Shown: positions 1-11,235 of the stretch, one piece after another
Numbering within the stretch: the first letter of the stretch is position 1
Layout: each line of letters opens with the position of its first letter
From: Lineus longissimus
Lineage: Eukaryota; Nemertea; Pilidiophora; Heteronemertea; Lineidae
Length of the DNA: 64,000 bases
NCBI RefSeq assembly: GCF_910592395.1
Contig: NC_088319.1
Coordinates: 16,926,001 to 16,990,000, forward strand
Direction of reading: 5' to 3'
The notes under the pieces: model-generated
The model's database searches: none
Told to the model about the DNA's origin: nothing
The model's input: only the letters and a program-made list of their open reading frames with translations
Made by a program: the position numbers and the translations under genes

Positions 1-2933
1 CGGTCCGAGTTTACGAATGGATGATTGGAAGACGATGACAGCCTACTGGGCCTTGCATTTCGCAGCCTCCCGTTGGACATAAAGTGCGACACCGTCTCCC
101 TGAACAAATTCCACGTCTTTCTGTTACAAATAAACGCTACGAAAATGAAGATTCCTTGTGAGCAGTTGGCCAGCGTGAATAGTAAATTCAAAATGTGCAA
201 CATGTAGCAGACAGTAGCAGTTGCGTCGTCGCCCGCAAAGGCGCTGATGAATGATGACGTCAGACCAAACACCCAGGTGAAACCCAACAAGGTCGAGATC
301 TTCACGTAAATCCTGAAGTCGTTCTCAACAAGCTTCTGTGAGACGACGACTTGGTCAATAATGGAGACGCGGCGGACCTCGTGTTGGGCAGACGATTTCT
401 TAGACGCCCTGATCGCAATGATTGTCTTGGAGAAAAGCACGGCGTTTGCGAAGACGATGATGATTACTGGACCGCCAAAGGCAACCAGGGCAGCAGTGGG
501 CTGCCGTATCCAACATCCCCTGACGTTTGCGAAGCCCGATGCGAAGTCGGCCAAATCGTATATATTGGTGGAGTTAGTTTCAGATCCAGAATAATTGGAA
601 TTCTTGATTCCGTCGTCATCTTTGGTCCAACCGTAGCCAATACTGGCATCCTGATTATCTGCGATCTGTATGAAGTCTATTGCAGCGCATACCCCGACGA
701 TAGCTGCAGGAGAACCCCAGGCGTACAGCATATACTTCCACAGGTAGCGCCCAATCTTTTGACATCGTTTTCCAGCGCCAGTTTGGCTAAAGGTTCGGAA
801 GACATCGTAGGCCAAGATGTTCATCCAGAAAAACGCGGCCAGAAATAGGTAGTGAAGAGTCATTGCTATTGCGATGCAAAGACCTCGGCATTCGTCCTTG
901 CTGGAGCCAAACAGGAACAACGACTGGGCCAGCAGAAGGGCCAAGGTCAGGTTGATTGTGCAATAGCCTGGAAGGTTACGGAGCTGATCCAAGATGGCGT
1001 ACACCACCAAGGTAATCACCATGGTTACAATGGACAGGATACCAACAACTGCAGTGGCGTAGTTCTGGATGCTGTAGAAGATCCATTGATTTTCAAAGTT
1101 ACAATTCGACGCGAATTCTAAAGCTGTCATGTTGATAATACGACGAATTGTGTCCTCATCTGCTATGCAGATTTCCACCCCGTCTTCGAAATCTGAATAG
1201 GCATTTTCGGGGAATATTTCTCCATGGTAGACCATCGACTTGTTTGGAAGGATCTTGTATTCCTTGGGGTTTAGTTTCACCATCGGACACGACCTTTCCG
1301 CGATACTTACAGCACAAACAAAAACGAAGCCCGTAATTTCTTTCCCCAAAATATCACCTTGCACAACAACCGTTAAATCAAAGTTCCCAGCGGTATAAAG
1401 CGTGTCCGTTTTGTTGATGTAAATCGCTGTTGTTGTTTCGTTATTTACAACATAGTTCGTCAGTACCGTGAAGTCCTTATCAAGGTAGAGGATCTTGTGT
1501 CCGTTCCAACACCACTCGTCTTCGGCATCGTCGCTCAACCGAGTCACATTCACCTTAAAGACGACAGTGTTCATTACTGTCAACGTCGACATGTCCTTCA
1601 ATTTCGCTTCAAAGATGACTGCTTCTTCCGGATTGGCCTCTAATTCCACACATATTTTCAATGCAACATTTTCCACACCGTCGACAACATCGAATTGGGG
1701 TATGTTGTTAACACTAACATTACTGTCCGGGGAATATACATGGACTTGAGTCAACCTGTCCTTGGTGATATTAAGGTAGCTACTGACACTATCGCGCAGC
1801 TGGACTTCCTTGAACTCCTCCGAGGTGTAGAATTCCTCGTCCGCTTTTGGGACAACGACATCTAAAACAACATAGACTCGTTCGTTAGTTGAACTTTTGT
1901 TCAACTTTGCAATCTCCGTCAGCAGAGTACACTGACCGTCAACTGGTTCGTATCCCTTTTCACAGTGTGTTTTCCGACACTGTTCGGCAAATGGGTCGTA
2001 GATTTCGTCTGCCGAGCACAAGGCCACCGTAGAGGCACTCGGGTTCTGACTTGCGCCGCTGAACAATATGTGCGTCTTTCCATTGAAGCCGAAGTTCATC
2101 AGGATCGAAAACGAGGCGGTGAATGTCGGTGCTGGGGCAGGTGCAGGGGGACCGATAATTAGGAGCCCAGGTTGTTTATCAACGACATTAAATTTGGTGT
2201 CCTTGGGGTGTTTAGTGCGGCCAGGTCGCCGGGGCTTCAGGCCACAGAACAGTGGCGGGTAGGCTGGATTCGGGGCAAGAAACTCAACGCGGCACGATTC
2301 CTCAATCATCTGCAACAGGTGTTGCGTTCGATTATTTGACGAAAGAATGCCTGCCACGTGTTCATTCTTTTCGCATGCGACTTGTTTCTTCCAAAATGCG
2401 ATAGTGTTAGCTTCAATTCCGTTACAGCGTGCGCAGTACAAGTTTTTGTACGTGTAGCCATCTTGGTCGGTAACTGGTAAAAAACAGCTCGCATCGTCAC
2501 ACCTAGTTTTTTTACTTTCGCATAACAACCTGTCCTTTTTTTCCGAAACGACCGTGTCCTCGCCGCTTCTGCACGTACTGACAAAGATGACAGGGTCTTT
2601 GTCGTAATCTGGTAAAGCATAACAATCCGTCAACACAGTCATCCCCAAGGAAGAAGCAGCCATTAAAGTAAGCGGATCTCTTCGTCGACTCTTCGGATTT
2701 TCCTTGAGACAGAAATGGTTGTAATCTGGGCAGCAATCGTCCCGTATCAAACAGTCTACGTCACACAGACAGTTTCCACTTCCATAGTTAGGAGAGCCTG
2801 GTGTCTCGTCACAGTTTAGGTCGCATGAGCCTTTTGATTCTAGCACCGTGTTGGTATGTGAACCGGTCGCATGGACCGGGAGGGCAATGAGAGGCACAAG
2901 AAATAACTGCATCGCCAAGACCCTTAGAAGCAT
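1..2933 (-). CDS. Methuselah/adhesion-type family B GPCR with somatomedin-B domain (3' end beyond window)
   Basis: One uninterrupted frame from the ATG at 2933-2931 to the left edge (977 codons, no stop, no intron). Seen: a signal peptide of about 20 residues (MLLRVLAMQLFLVPLIALPV), then a somatomedin-B module at residues ~37-75 with the typical paired cysteines and the DDCCPDYNHFC ending, a second Cys-containing region, a Pro-rich linker, and a long Asn-glycosylated ectodomain. Seven hydrophobic segments begin near residue 620 (YATAVVGILSIVTMVITLVV) and include the family-like stretches LPGYCTINLTLALLLAQ and STLLGFTWVFGL. I see no clear GPS cleavage motif before TM1, which fits Methuselah-like rather than classical adhesion GPCRs. 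The ligand is unknown. Long intronless GPCRs are often lineage-expanded or retroposed, but that is inference here. The 7TM assignment is firm; the subfamily is less so. Confidence 0.9.
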   Translation of the reverse strand, partial: MLLRVLAMQLFLVPLIALPVHATGSHTNTVLESKGSCDLNCDETPGSPNYGSGNCLCDVDCLIRDDCCPDYNHFCLKENPKSRRRDPLTLMAASSLGMTVLTDCYALPDYDKDPVIFVSTCRSGEDTVVSEKKDRLLCESKKTRCDDASCFLPVTDQDGYTYKNLYCARCNGIEANTIAFWKKQVACEKNEHVAGILSSNNRTQHLLQMIEESCRVEFLAPNPAYPPLFCGLKPRRPGRTKHPKDTKFNVVDKQPGLLIIGPPAPAPAPTFTASFSILMNFGFNGKTHILFSGASQNPSASTVALCSADEIYDPFAEQCRKTHCEKGYEPVDGQCTLLTEIAKLNKSSTNERVYVVLDVVVPKADEEFYTSEEFKEVQLRDSVSSYLNITKDRLTQVHVYSPDSNVSVNNIPQFDVVDGVENVALKICVELEANPEEAVIFEAKLKDMSTLTVMNTVVFKVNVTRLSDDAEDEWCWNGHKILYLDKDFTVLTNYVVNNETTTAIYINKTDTLYTAGNFDLTVVVQGDILGKEITGFVFVCAVSIAERSCPMVKLNPKEYKILPNKSMVYHGEIFPENAYSDFEDGVEICIADEDTIRRIINMTALEFASNCNFENQWIFYSIQNYATAVVGILSIVTMVITLVVYAILDQLRNLPGYCTINLTLALLLAQSLFLFGSSKDECRGLCIAIAMTLHYLFLAAFFWMNILAYDVFRTFSQTGAGKRCQKIGRYLWKYMLYAWGSPAAIVGVCAAIDFIQIADNQDASIGYGWTKDDDGIKNSNYSGSETNSTNIYDLADFASGFANVRGCWIRQPTAALVAFGGPVIIIVFANAVLFSKTIIAIRASKKSSAQHEVRRVSIIDQVVVSQKLVENDFRIYVKISTLLGFTWVFGLTSSFISAFAGDDATATVCYMLHILNLLFTLANCSQGIFIFVAFICNRKTWNLFRETVSHFMSNGRLRNARPSRLSSSSNHPFVNSD

Positions 2934-3004
2934 GAAGGTAAATTTGGTGTGCATCTCTAAGCATGAAAGTATCGCACACTGTGCGTTACGTTTCATCGTG
3001 CTAT

Positions 3005-3125
3005 GAGACTGACGTATGGACACAGAGTCCGAGTTTGGGAGTCGAAATATGTACAGGTATCACTAGGTAGTTTATGACACTTGCATGTCTCCAGTGTTAC
3101 GAGACTGACGTATGGCACAGAGTCC
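3005..3125. repeat. Direct repeat pair upstream of the family B GPCR gene
   Basis: Two near-identical copies of about 26 bp, GAGACTGACGTATGG then (A)CACAGAGTCC, at 3005-3031 and 3099-3125. They lie about 70-190 bp upstream of the GPCR start codon. The TGACGTA core resembles a CRE/ATF half site. They could be duplicated promoter elements or a chance local duplication. Confidence 0.6.
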
Positions 3126-4284
3126 AAGCCGGTTCGAAATCAAAACTCCTCGCAATATCCCAAATTATCATCACTTATACAGCTACAGCTAACCGAACGT
3201 CACTAGGATCTCGAAGCGAATCAACACAGAAGCATTAAGACAATAGACAACTCGTTCACTTAAACACATTCCATAATACCGCCGGAATAAGCAGAGTCGT
3301 TCGCCGCCACAACTCGGTGACTTCGAATCATAGGTTTGGGGTCGTTTTCTTCACCTTACAGTGTCTCTTTCATCAGTCCAGATCAGATATCTTCAGCCGC
3401 GATTAATGACAACACAATCTATTGTATCAGCATTATTCACCCTAGTACATCGAAGTTAGAATCTTTCTGTTCAAACGGAAACGAATTCCATCAATGTCCA
3501 TCTGAAGAAGGATCAACAAACGACTGATGTCTATCTCCATCAAAGGAAGCATCATCAAAACCTGCCAAACCGGTCGCAAGCGGCAACATTTTCTGATTAA
3601 TGACACCTACTTGCACTATATTTCCTATCTGGGATAGTACCAGCTGTTTTTAGATTGTTACATTTTACCTTATAACTGTAGCACTCTCGAGATTGAAATC
3701 TATAAGCCTTTGATAAAAAGGGCACTGAGATAAAAGTTGAATGACATTGGCTTTGAAAACGTTCCCGCTAGTGATAAGTTTGATAAGACGTATGACATCA
3801 ACTCATTTAAATTCAACAAAAATAAGATTCAGCCATCGCGTGTTTGGCGTTGCGTCCCCAAACAACTTGCAACCAAATATATTGCTCTTGACCACTGCGT
3901 GACCGCGACACATGTTACTACTCCTGGTCTGCCTTGAAGAGCCGGTGGCAGCACCAATGCACCTGTATCTTCAATCATACCTTGTCTTGCATGCTGATCC
4001 AAATGTGTTCGCTGTGAGGAAGCAATTTCAATTGTCGACATTTTAATAAAGAAATGAAAGTGCAATAAATTCTTCAAAAGATTGGCCATGTCATTATATT
4101 TCAAAACGTTATAAAGATGAGAAATAAACAACCTATACAACTGAACTCTAGAAGCAATAAGATGTTTTCTGTAAGGGTGAATGCGGTCGAGTAGAGATGC
4201 CCTACATATACTGTTCGCTCTTAATCATATCACAGTTTAACTATTCACACAGTCCGTAAGAAAGTCAGGCTTCCATTTTTTGCC

Positions 4285-5552
4285 TCACGTTGGGACGGCC
4301 TGATCATCCGCGTCCACTTGACTCAAGTCCACCTCCAAAGTTCGACCCGATTCATCCAGAACAGTCACGGAAATACCCGCAACACTCGCAACACTTTCGC
4401 ATGAGCCGAACTCGGATGTATCCAATTTCTCCCTACTGGCCCGAGGAGTACCGAGAGGCGTCGTGCCCTCATATTTCCATGCAGTCTTTTTGACGGATCC
4501 AGAACGAGGCCGAACAGACCGCTTGCTGCCTCGTTTTGACGATGTCCTTGATGGCGGCTGCGATGGTGGCTTCTCTTTCTCTCTCTTGTTTGCCATGCAT
4601 GCCCTGATCACTAGAAACAAAGGAGAAATCATTAGTACATGTTTGGACATGCAATTTCGGAGTAGTTTTGCTTTCTCTGATACTAGTAGCCTACTGTTCG
4701 AGCGGCAAGGACTGGATGGCGTCCGTCTTGAGATATAGGCTGAACTATATCTGGGGACTGAAGTACCTTGATAAAGTCATCAATTAAAGATGCTGCTGTT
4801 TAGGAAAGGTAATTGGAAGAGTTCATTCAAGTGATCGTCTAATGATGAGGGCTGTGTATTTCCAGCTGAACCATAGCAATACTGCGCTTTTCTACTGTCG
4901 TACCAAACTTACCTCCTACAAGGAACAGTATGCCAGTGATAGACCCCACCGTGATCCCCATCGTAATGGCCGCAATAGTCTCGGGCGAGCGGCCATTGTA
5001 ACTTGTCGTGAAGGAGAAACAACACTCTCTGTCCTTGCCTAAGGTCACAGTGAACGTACTCTCGTTCCATAATGGCTCAATCTCGTCCACTCTCACGATA
5101 CAGACGACATAGGTCGTGAAAACCTCGAGGCCACCGAATGTCAGATTGGTGTGATTTCCATTCGGAATGTCGTAATATTTTATTACTTTGGGGGGTTTCT
5201 TGACGTATTTTTTGTATAACGCTGCACGATAGTTTACCAGGATGATCGGGTCTTTCCAAGTGAAGGCTACGTCTTCGGTAGTAATGTTCCAATTTAGGAT
5301 ATGTTTCAGTTTAATGACATCACATCGATCACCCGTGAAGTCAGCCCCGCAGGTGCACGTGGCGTTTTGTTCCGGTTCCTCCTTGCATTGTTGAGGAAGG
5401 TAACATGGTCGATCCAAGCATGTTGTCCTATTCCCCGTCCAGGTCACATGCGTCGGACTTAGGCCGCAGACGAAGCAGATGATCAGGCACAGAAGCAGTA
5501 CTGCCCTCAGTGGATTGTATGTCATAACTCTAATTACTGATGACCAATCCAT
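4285..5552 (-). CDS. EGF-like + fibronectin-III-like single-pass membrane protein, two coding exons
   Basis: Exon A 5552-4913 (donor GAG|GTAAGT) joins exon B 4610-4285 (acceptor TTTCTAG) in phase 1, giving 321 residues. Seen in order: start MDWSSVIRV with a signal anchor/peptide (VLLLCLIICFVCG, residues ~19-32); a six-cysteine EGF module (C-x4-C-x5-C-x9-C-x-C-x8-C); a FN3-like beta domain with several N-glycosylation sequons; a transmembrane helix (AAITMGITVGSITGILFLV) ending at the splice; and a ~110-residue cytoplasmic tail that is Lys/Arg/Ser/Pro-rich and then acidic. The ATG at 5552 is preferred because a good acceptor (TTTACTTTCAG) sits just upstream at 5568-5570, so the upstream open frame is intron. 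It is probably a cell-surface adhesion or receptor-like protein. I do not recognise a named orthologue. Confidence 0.8.
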
Positions 5553-5567
5553 GTTGAAGGGAAATAT

Positions 5568-5890
5568 CTGAAAGTAAACAAATTCAGCGTTGTTAACTAT
5601 GTTTGCACAGAGCAAATAGTGAGATTGTTTGCTATTATCAACATCATACGTGTACATGAACATGTATATATTTCCGTACATAGCTCCATATCCAATCTTG
5701 TGGAGGAAGTTTGGGCGTAATCTTCATTGAGATCCGAACGGATTCAGTTCTCCCGAATTCGCCTCACAAAGATGGCTGTGGTACGAAACTACTTGACCAA
5801 ATCAAGTCTCACGCCCCCGTCCACTTGGAGTCAGTGGTCTTTGAGTCAGGGAGGGTACATGTACGTAGATGATCATGCAGACATTCTTAC
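5568..5890 (-). other. Probable 5'-UTR intron of the EGF/FN3 membrane protein gene
   Basis: A pyrimidine-rich acceptor ends at 5568 (minus strand), 15 nt before the start codon, and a donor-like CTAG|GTAAGAATG lies near 5890. Together they suggest a non-coding first exon upstream of about 5891. The upstream exon and promoter are not resolved. Confidence 0.4.
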
Positions 5891-5899
5891 CTAGCTTGG

Positions 5900-7320
5900 T
5901 CAGACTTCCTGGTTCCACAGCATATGCTATCTGTAATCTTCCAGGAGAAAAGAAGCCAATTCAGCAATAATGATTCACAATCCTTGAGTACTGGCACTAC
6001 TGGTTACTCTAAGGCATACAGAACAACCAGTTAGCTTACTGGTGTTGTTCCGGGCTTCGAATTGCCACTGATGTTGAACAGAATGTGACATCATCCACAA
6101 CAAACCCTTTCCGACACAGCACACACCAAATGCTATTCCACCAGGCGTATTCATTCTGTGAACAACACGACCATTCATTGAAAGGTTTATGCCAGGCTGG
6201 CTCTGAATAATGCTTCGATATTCACGTACTGAGAGCTCTCGATATCACTGACATGCATGCTATGCCGGCCCTACTCTTGACGTGTCTCAAGTGGGTCTAG
6301 GTAGGCTTCTATTGGCAGTGGACCAACTCGCGAACGATGAGTGCAGGTGATTATCAGAAGTTTGCCTCTGCGATTGACAAGCCGTGCGCGTTCATTAGAG
6401 TGGACGGGACGTGGGGATAAACAGTGCACGTAATGCGACTCTACGACCACAAGGGTTTTCTTGATCTCGTCTCGCCTCTCCAGTCGACTCCAGTCGCCTC
6501 TACAAGAAGGCTTTATTTAGTTAGTCTGACATTCACTCCTAGATGACCAGCGTGACGAGGCATAGCTAGTCCTCATAGTGCATCACCCTCATGGAATGTG
6601 GTGTTTGGCTTCAGTAGGCTCCCTGCCGACTTTAAGTCTCTGCCGAGTAAAGAATCTTGCCTGATCAAATATTCAAGGTAAGAAATCATTGAAACAATTC
6701 CTCAAGGAGAGATGACCTTGAATGACATGATTCCCGGGCCTGACTAAGGTTAAAACAGGACATAGATAGCAATGGTATCTATACCGTCTAAAAACAAGTC
6801 TTTGTCATGAAATTAGAGGTTTTAAAGATACCTCATACCGAATAAGAACATCTGTAATGTTTTGTTCTACCGAGCGAAGGGCCATGGTATCTACTTGAAT
6901 TCTTATGTTAGCATTTCAAACAGCGCATTTTTAACTTTCGTTGCTGTATGGTAACACCGAAAAACGTGAAACCGTGGTTTGGTGCTTTCAAATGAATGTG
7001 CAACAGAAAGAAATGTCAATCATGACAAGGAGAACAGCAGACTGCCGCAAAATATCCGAATTGTTCGATGTCCACAAATTGACTACTTCAAGTCAAAACA
7101 TTGTTATCTGCCTAAAAATAAAACGGTCCTATCTTTTCTCTGCCCTTACCTAAGTCTTTGATCATGTTAATCCTGGATTTCCCGATAAATATTTGATAAG
7201 ATTCTAAATTGAGTCATTTAAATGTTGATAGCTCATAAAACTGGCCATAAGGACTGTTCCCATGGCCATGACCAAATCACTTCATAAAATGTAACTTGTG
7301 ATTGCAGATATAATCAAGGC
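5900..7320. other. Intergenic, no gene recognised
   Basis: AT-rich sequence with only short open frames that lack splice context, signal peptides or recognisable domains. No clear repeat structure was seen. Confidence 0.5.
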
Positions 7321-7329
7321 GATTTCGGC

Positions 7330-7420
7330 TGCATAACCAGGAGGCTACACTTATTGACAAACATCCCACGTGTGCAGCTCTCGACCAAGCTTTCGGAATC
7401 TGCAAAGCCACCCCCACGAG
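7330..7420 (+). other. Probable 5' non-coding exon of the eight-cysteine peptide gene
   Basis: A good donor (CACGAG|GTGAGT) at 7420/7421 matches the acceptor TGTTTTTCAG at 7777-7778, two bases before the peptide's ATG. The start of this exon is not defined and no convincing TATA box was found upstream. Confidence 0.45.
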
Positions 7421-7779
7421 GTGAGTTATTACTTGTTTGTTTGTTTTTCTTCATATTTCTTCTTGAATAAGTGTATTCTGGCGATGAAGCTATGCCTCAG
7501 ATCAATCTCAGTAATGACTACTTTCTTTACTGCGAAAAGAACATGATAGGGGCAAATGGATGGACATGAGGTTTCCTCCCTTAGCTTACTACACTGTATG
7601 AAAGCAATTTAACAACCACACTGTGGCTAAATTTAGCCAATCTTAATGACCAAAAGGTCAGGTCAAGTGAAACTTCAAAGTCTCACATGCCGCTTTTTGG
7701 CTTTATGTGGATTTGGCCTTTGACCTGTTGGTAGCTCGATGCAATGTCTAAAACAACATTTATTGCAATGTTTTTCAGC

Positions 7780-8442
7780 ATGGATAAGTTGTTGATCTTC
7801 CTGGTTGTCTGCCTGGCGGCTCAGCCCCTTCTGGCCTCGCCCCTGCTCAAGAAGCATCTCAGGGGGCTGCTGGGTAAGAACAACATGTAGATTTTACCAT
7901 TCGATCACCTCTGGTCGAAAGTTTGAGGAAGTCCTCCAAAACTACGTCTTGAATGCCTCTTTCTGAATGGTTCAGAGGACAGTTTTGGTGAAACATGAAT
8001 TGACGACTTCTGATTGGGTCAGACACTACATAGGGAGTCTTGCTATATATACGTATAGCTTTTCTCAATCGATGTTACGCCATGGATAGACAGTTCACCG
8101 AACCAATTAATTGAGAGATACAATGTCGAGTGCAATACGGAATGAGTACGCTGAACAGGGGATTTGAAAGAATCCGCAATATCTACTCTATTGCCTGAAA
8201 CATTACTCATGACCATTTTCAACCGCAACCTTTCTCTTCCAGATAACATTGACTTCGGCAACATGGGGATGATCTGCACGTGCGAGATCCGTTGCTGTCC
8301 CGCCAAGCCGAGCAAGCGGTTCGTCCAGAGGAGAAGTCTCCCCAAGTCCATCAACAATGCTCAGCTCAGCTCAACAAGATGCTGCGGCTGTACCGACTGT
8401 GGAGCCAACGGAATTCTGTTCCCTGGGCCAATCGGAAAATAG
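7780..8442 (+). CDS. Small secreted eight-cysteine, dibasic-rich peptide precursor (97 residues, two coding exons)
   Basis: Exon A 7780-7873 (donor CTGG|GTAAGA) joins exon B 8243-8442 (acceptor TTTCTCTTCCAG) in phase 1. Seen: signal peptide MDKLLIFLVVCLAAQPLLA (cleavage predicted near Ala19-Ser20), then 78 residues with dibasic sites KK24-25, KR56-57 and RR61-62. Eight cysteines fall in two groups of four: C-x-C-x3-C-C (43-50) and C-C-x-C-x2-C (78-84), near mirror images. The C terminus is ...FPGPIGK-stop, so removal of Lys by carboxypeptidase would leave Gly as amide donor. Cleavage at KR and RR would separate the two cysteine blocks into two chains, perhaps disulfide-linked. I recognise no family. 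A secreted peptide hormone, antimicrobial or other cysteine-rich peptide are all possible. The signal peptide, splice sites and poly(A) signal make the gene itself well supported. Confidence 0.82.
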
Positions 8443-8536
8443 ATGGCGACACCTGACGCAGTATGGCGGACAGGCGACTTCCGGTTTATCCGTGACGATG
8501 TTTCTTTGACAAAACTTCAGTGTAAATTTATTGTAC

Positions 8537-8542
8537 AATAAA
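8537..8542 (+). terminator. AATAAA poly(A) signal of the eight-cysteine peptide gene
   Basis: A canonical AATAAA 95 bp after the stop codon, giving a short 3' UTR. It lies within 35 bp of poly(A) signals on the opposite strand. Confidence 0.75.
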
Positions 8543-8556
8543 AAAGTAGATTTTAG

Positions 8557-8573
8557 TTTATTCACCCTTTATT
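8557..8573 (-). terminator. Two AATAAA poly(A) signals of the MFS transporter gene
   Basis: Minus-strand AATAAA hexamers at 8562-8557 and 8573-8568, about 290 bp past the transporter stop. Cleavage 10-30 nt downstream would end the transcript in the 3' end of the convergent peptide gene. Confidence 0.65.
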
Positions 8574-8859
8574 TGTGTTTTATCGACTTCTGATTTAACA
8601 GCAAAAAACACAATCACAGATTCGGATTACGACGACTACACATTTAGGGATTTCCGAATGCGATACTTTGGGGACTTCTGGTTGTCTTCACAACCGCTCA
8701 GCTATCATCGTAAAGAAGCCAACCACAAACCTTTATCTCAGGAATCGTCTGCTCTGAGGTTCTATCGGAATGGAGGATTTGTTACAATTGAAAATGTTTC
8801 CATGTTCGTGCCCGTGTCCGTGAAGCAACCTTTTTGAGGTTTACGTCATGGTTTTGTGT

Positions 8860-11098
8860 TTATACGTGCTGCCTTCTGTCCCAAAACTGTTTGATTAGAA
8901 AACCAACTGCGGCGCAAACAGCCAGAGATGTCACCAGCGTCGCAAGGCCCATCTGCCCTACCCCACAATGGACGCCATAACAGTCCTTCGCACCGGAAGT
9001 TGCGTTTGAAATCTGCCCATCGTAAATCTCACCAAAGGCGGTCTGCATCCCGAACCCACATAACGCGTCGAAAATTTTTATAATCCCAAAGTGTAAACCT
9101 AAATGAGCAGTTCCAAAATGTTCGCTGAGAATCGTTGTTCCGAATGTGTAAGAGCTAGCAATTGATACACCGACCATAATACACGCCGAGAGCAATCCGG
9201 CAAACTCGTCCATAGTGAATATTAAAGTAAAGTAACTTATTACCGAAAGCATGTCACCCCCGATGAGAAATACTATTCTGGGGACTTTAGGGTACAGATA
9301 GTCCGATAGAGGGCTCAGAACGAATCGCATCACGATTCCTGCCACAGAGATCGCCATAGTCAACGGCCAGTTATAATGAGTCTGATGCACAGATTTCGTC
9401 ATGGCGGTGAGATTGTTTATAAACATACCGGTCGTTGACGCGAGAAGAACGAAAGCCCACATCAGACATTGGAACTTTATACTCAGGAATGTCCCCCATA
9501 ATCCAGGTTTTACGTACTCCCATTGACTTTGTTTATCCTCTCTCGCCATAGTTACGGCGCGTGGATGTGACTCGCGCGCCGTCGTCTCCGTATCCTCCAT
9601 TCCTTCCTCCTGCAAGAGATCTTCCGAGCTTGGCGAATCGTTGAGCTGCTCCATCTCTACGTTTTCATCATCTTCCGGTGCACTAGGATAGATTCGCAGA
9701 AAGAAAATACACAGAATATAAACGGCTGCAGTCACAAGCAGCAGCGTTAAAATAAATCCTGACAGGTTTTGGTGCCTCACATCAATTTCGTGTCCATTTA
9801 TGTAAAACTCGGAATACAAACTGAAAAATACCATCAAGCCTGATCCGAACATCGTGTCGAGTAATGCCACGACCTTCGCTCGGTGTTTTTGTGGAAAGTT
9901 CTTCACACTCGTGACGAGCGATGCCATGTACATATAGAGGACGCCGTGATCTGAAAGTCAACGAGGAAATTGTGAGTTCTCAGTTACCTTTCAACAATGT
10001 CGAATACACCAATGCCAGCGTGAAAGTTTAGATTTATGTTTAAGGATGATATGATCACAGATGATTTACATCTGTGTCCGTTAGACGGCGTGCAGCTGAC
10101 AAAAATGGCCACCAATGTTGACCAACTCATCAGACTCATGCTTATACATGTAAATAATTCTTCTTCTTAACGTATTATTAGGTCGGTAGATGTCACGAAT
10201 CCAGGTGTGGTTTTCACCGTTGTCTTCCGTTCCCCACAGCTTCTTCATGGCATTTTGATCCTTCGACCAAGTCGTTCTCCGCCGTGCTCGTGTCTACACC
10301 AGCGATACAGACCTGAGCGGCACAGATGACTTGATAACGATCAGATATCCCCAGAATTCAGCTAACGGAATTCCAGGATAGGACCATCATATTTGGTATC
10401 TCTCGTGACAGCACGAACGCGTGATCAGGCCGGTTTACTTACTTGCTAGAAAGAAGTAGAAGCTAAACAAAGAGCTCCGTGTCGAGTAATAGTCGGGTTG
10501 AAGGACGGCACTGTAAACCAGACCATAGCCAATTGTACTCAGGACGAAGCCAATAATGTTGGTGCAGAGAGGGCCGAATTTGTCGTAGATGATCCCAGCA
10601 GGTAGGACGAGGTTCGTGCCGACAATGTGCATCGCAGCCACCACAGCAACTGGAAGAAAAATGAACAGATGTTATCGTTACAAGAGCCAGCCATAAGGTT
10701 TCTTGCCAATGACTATTGGACCCATGTCTTCCTATTTCCGGTCACCTCACCAGGTTGGAGGCGATTGGTTAGTTGCCAGCAACTGTCTCGGTGAAACAGA
10801 AATACATTGGTCTGATTGGACACAACTATGGAAGTCTTTTTGACGTGGACAGCAGCCCATGCCAACAAAGCAATTATGTTCTCTCAGTCGCAGGAGTGCT
10901 CATGGCTGAAAGGAGGCAAAGACATATTTACGAACCTTCCGTTTGTGAGTAGTTGAATGTCTTCTTCAGCGAATTAGCGTAGATGCTGAATACGGAGGTG
11001 GAGCCCGCGACCAACTTGGCAAGACATGCCACGCCTAGTGCTACGTAACGTTTCCTCGAGGTCGGGTCGCACGTGCAGCCGCCACTTTTGATCGCCAT
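8860..11098 (-). CDS. Nodulin-like MFS transporter, three exons, 486 residues
   Basis: Exons 11098-10936, 10649-10443 and 9950-8860. Joins are in phase 1 (GAAG|GTTCGT to CTTCCAG|TT; GCAA|GTAAGT to TTTCAG|AT). The reading is continuous across both joins, for example KKTFNYSQTE then VAVVAAMHIVGTNLVLPAG. Seen: about 12 hydrophobic helices, the loop motif AGIIYDKFGP after TM2, and a TM4-5 region LVTSVKNFPQKHRAKVVALL typical of nodulin-like major facilitators. A central acidic loop (PEDDENVEMEQL and following, ~70 residues) splits the two six-helix halves, and the C-terminal half has a D-x-L-Y-P-K loop (LSDYLYPKVPR). This is a membrane transporter for a small solute; the substrate is unknown. The first donor (GTTCGT) is weak but is the only one that keeps frame and family similarity. 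It is convergent with the peptide gene. Confidence 0.9.
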
Positions 11099-11235
11099 AT
11101 TTGTTTATGGCTTATCAATCCTCGAGTGTCGTTGTCAATGTTTAGCTCACCAGTAAAGCCTGATTTGGTTTCAGCATCGCTGAGGTCTTTTCCTCTCGGA
11201 CTTCTGAAAGGAAATGATGGCGTTGGTGCGTTGAA

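Noticed and set aside
351-848. 165-codon plus-strand frame
   Set aside because: Antisense shadow of the GPCR frame, which has a signal peptide and seven helices.
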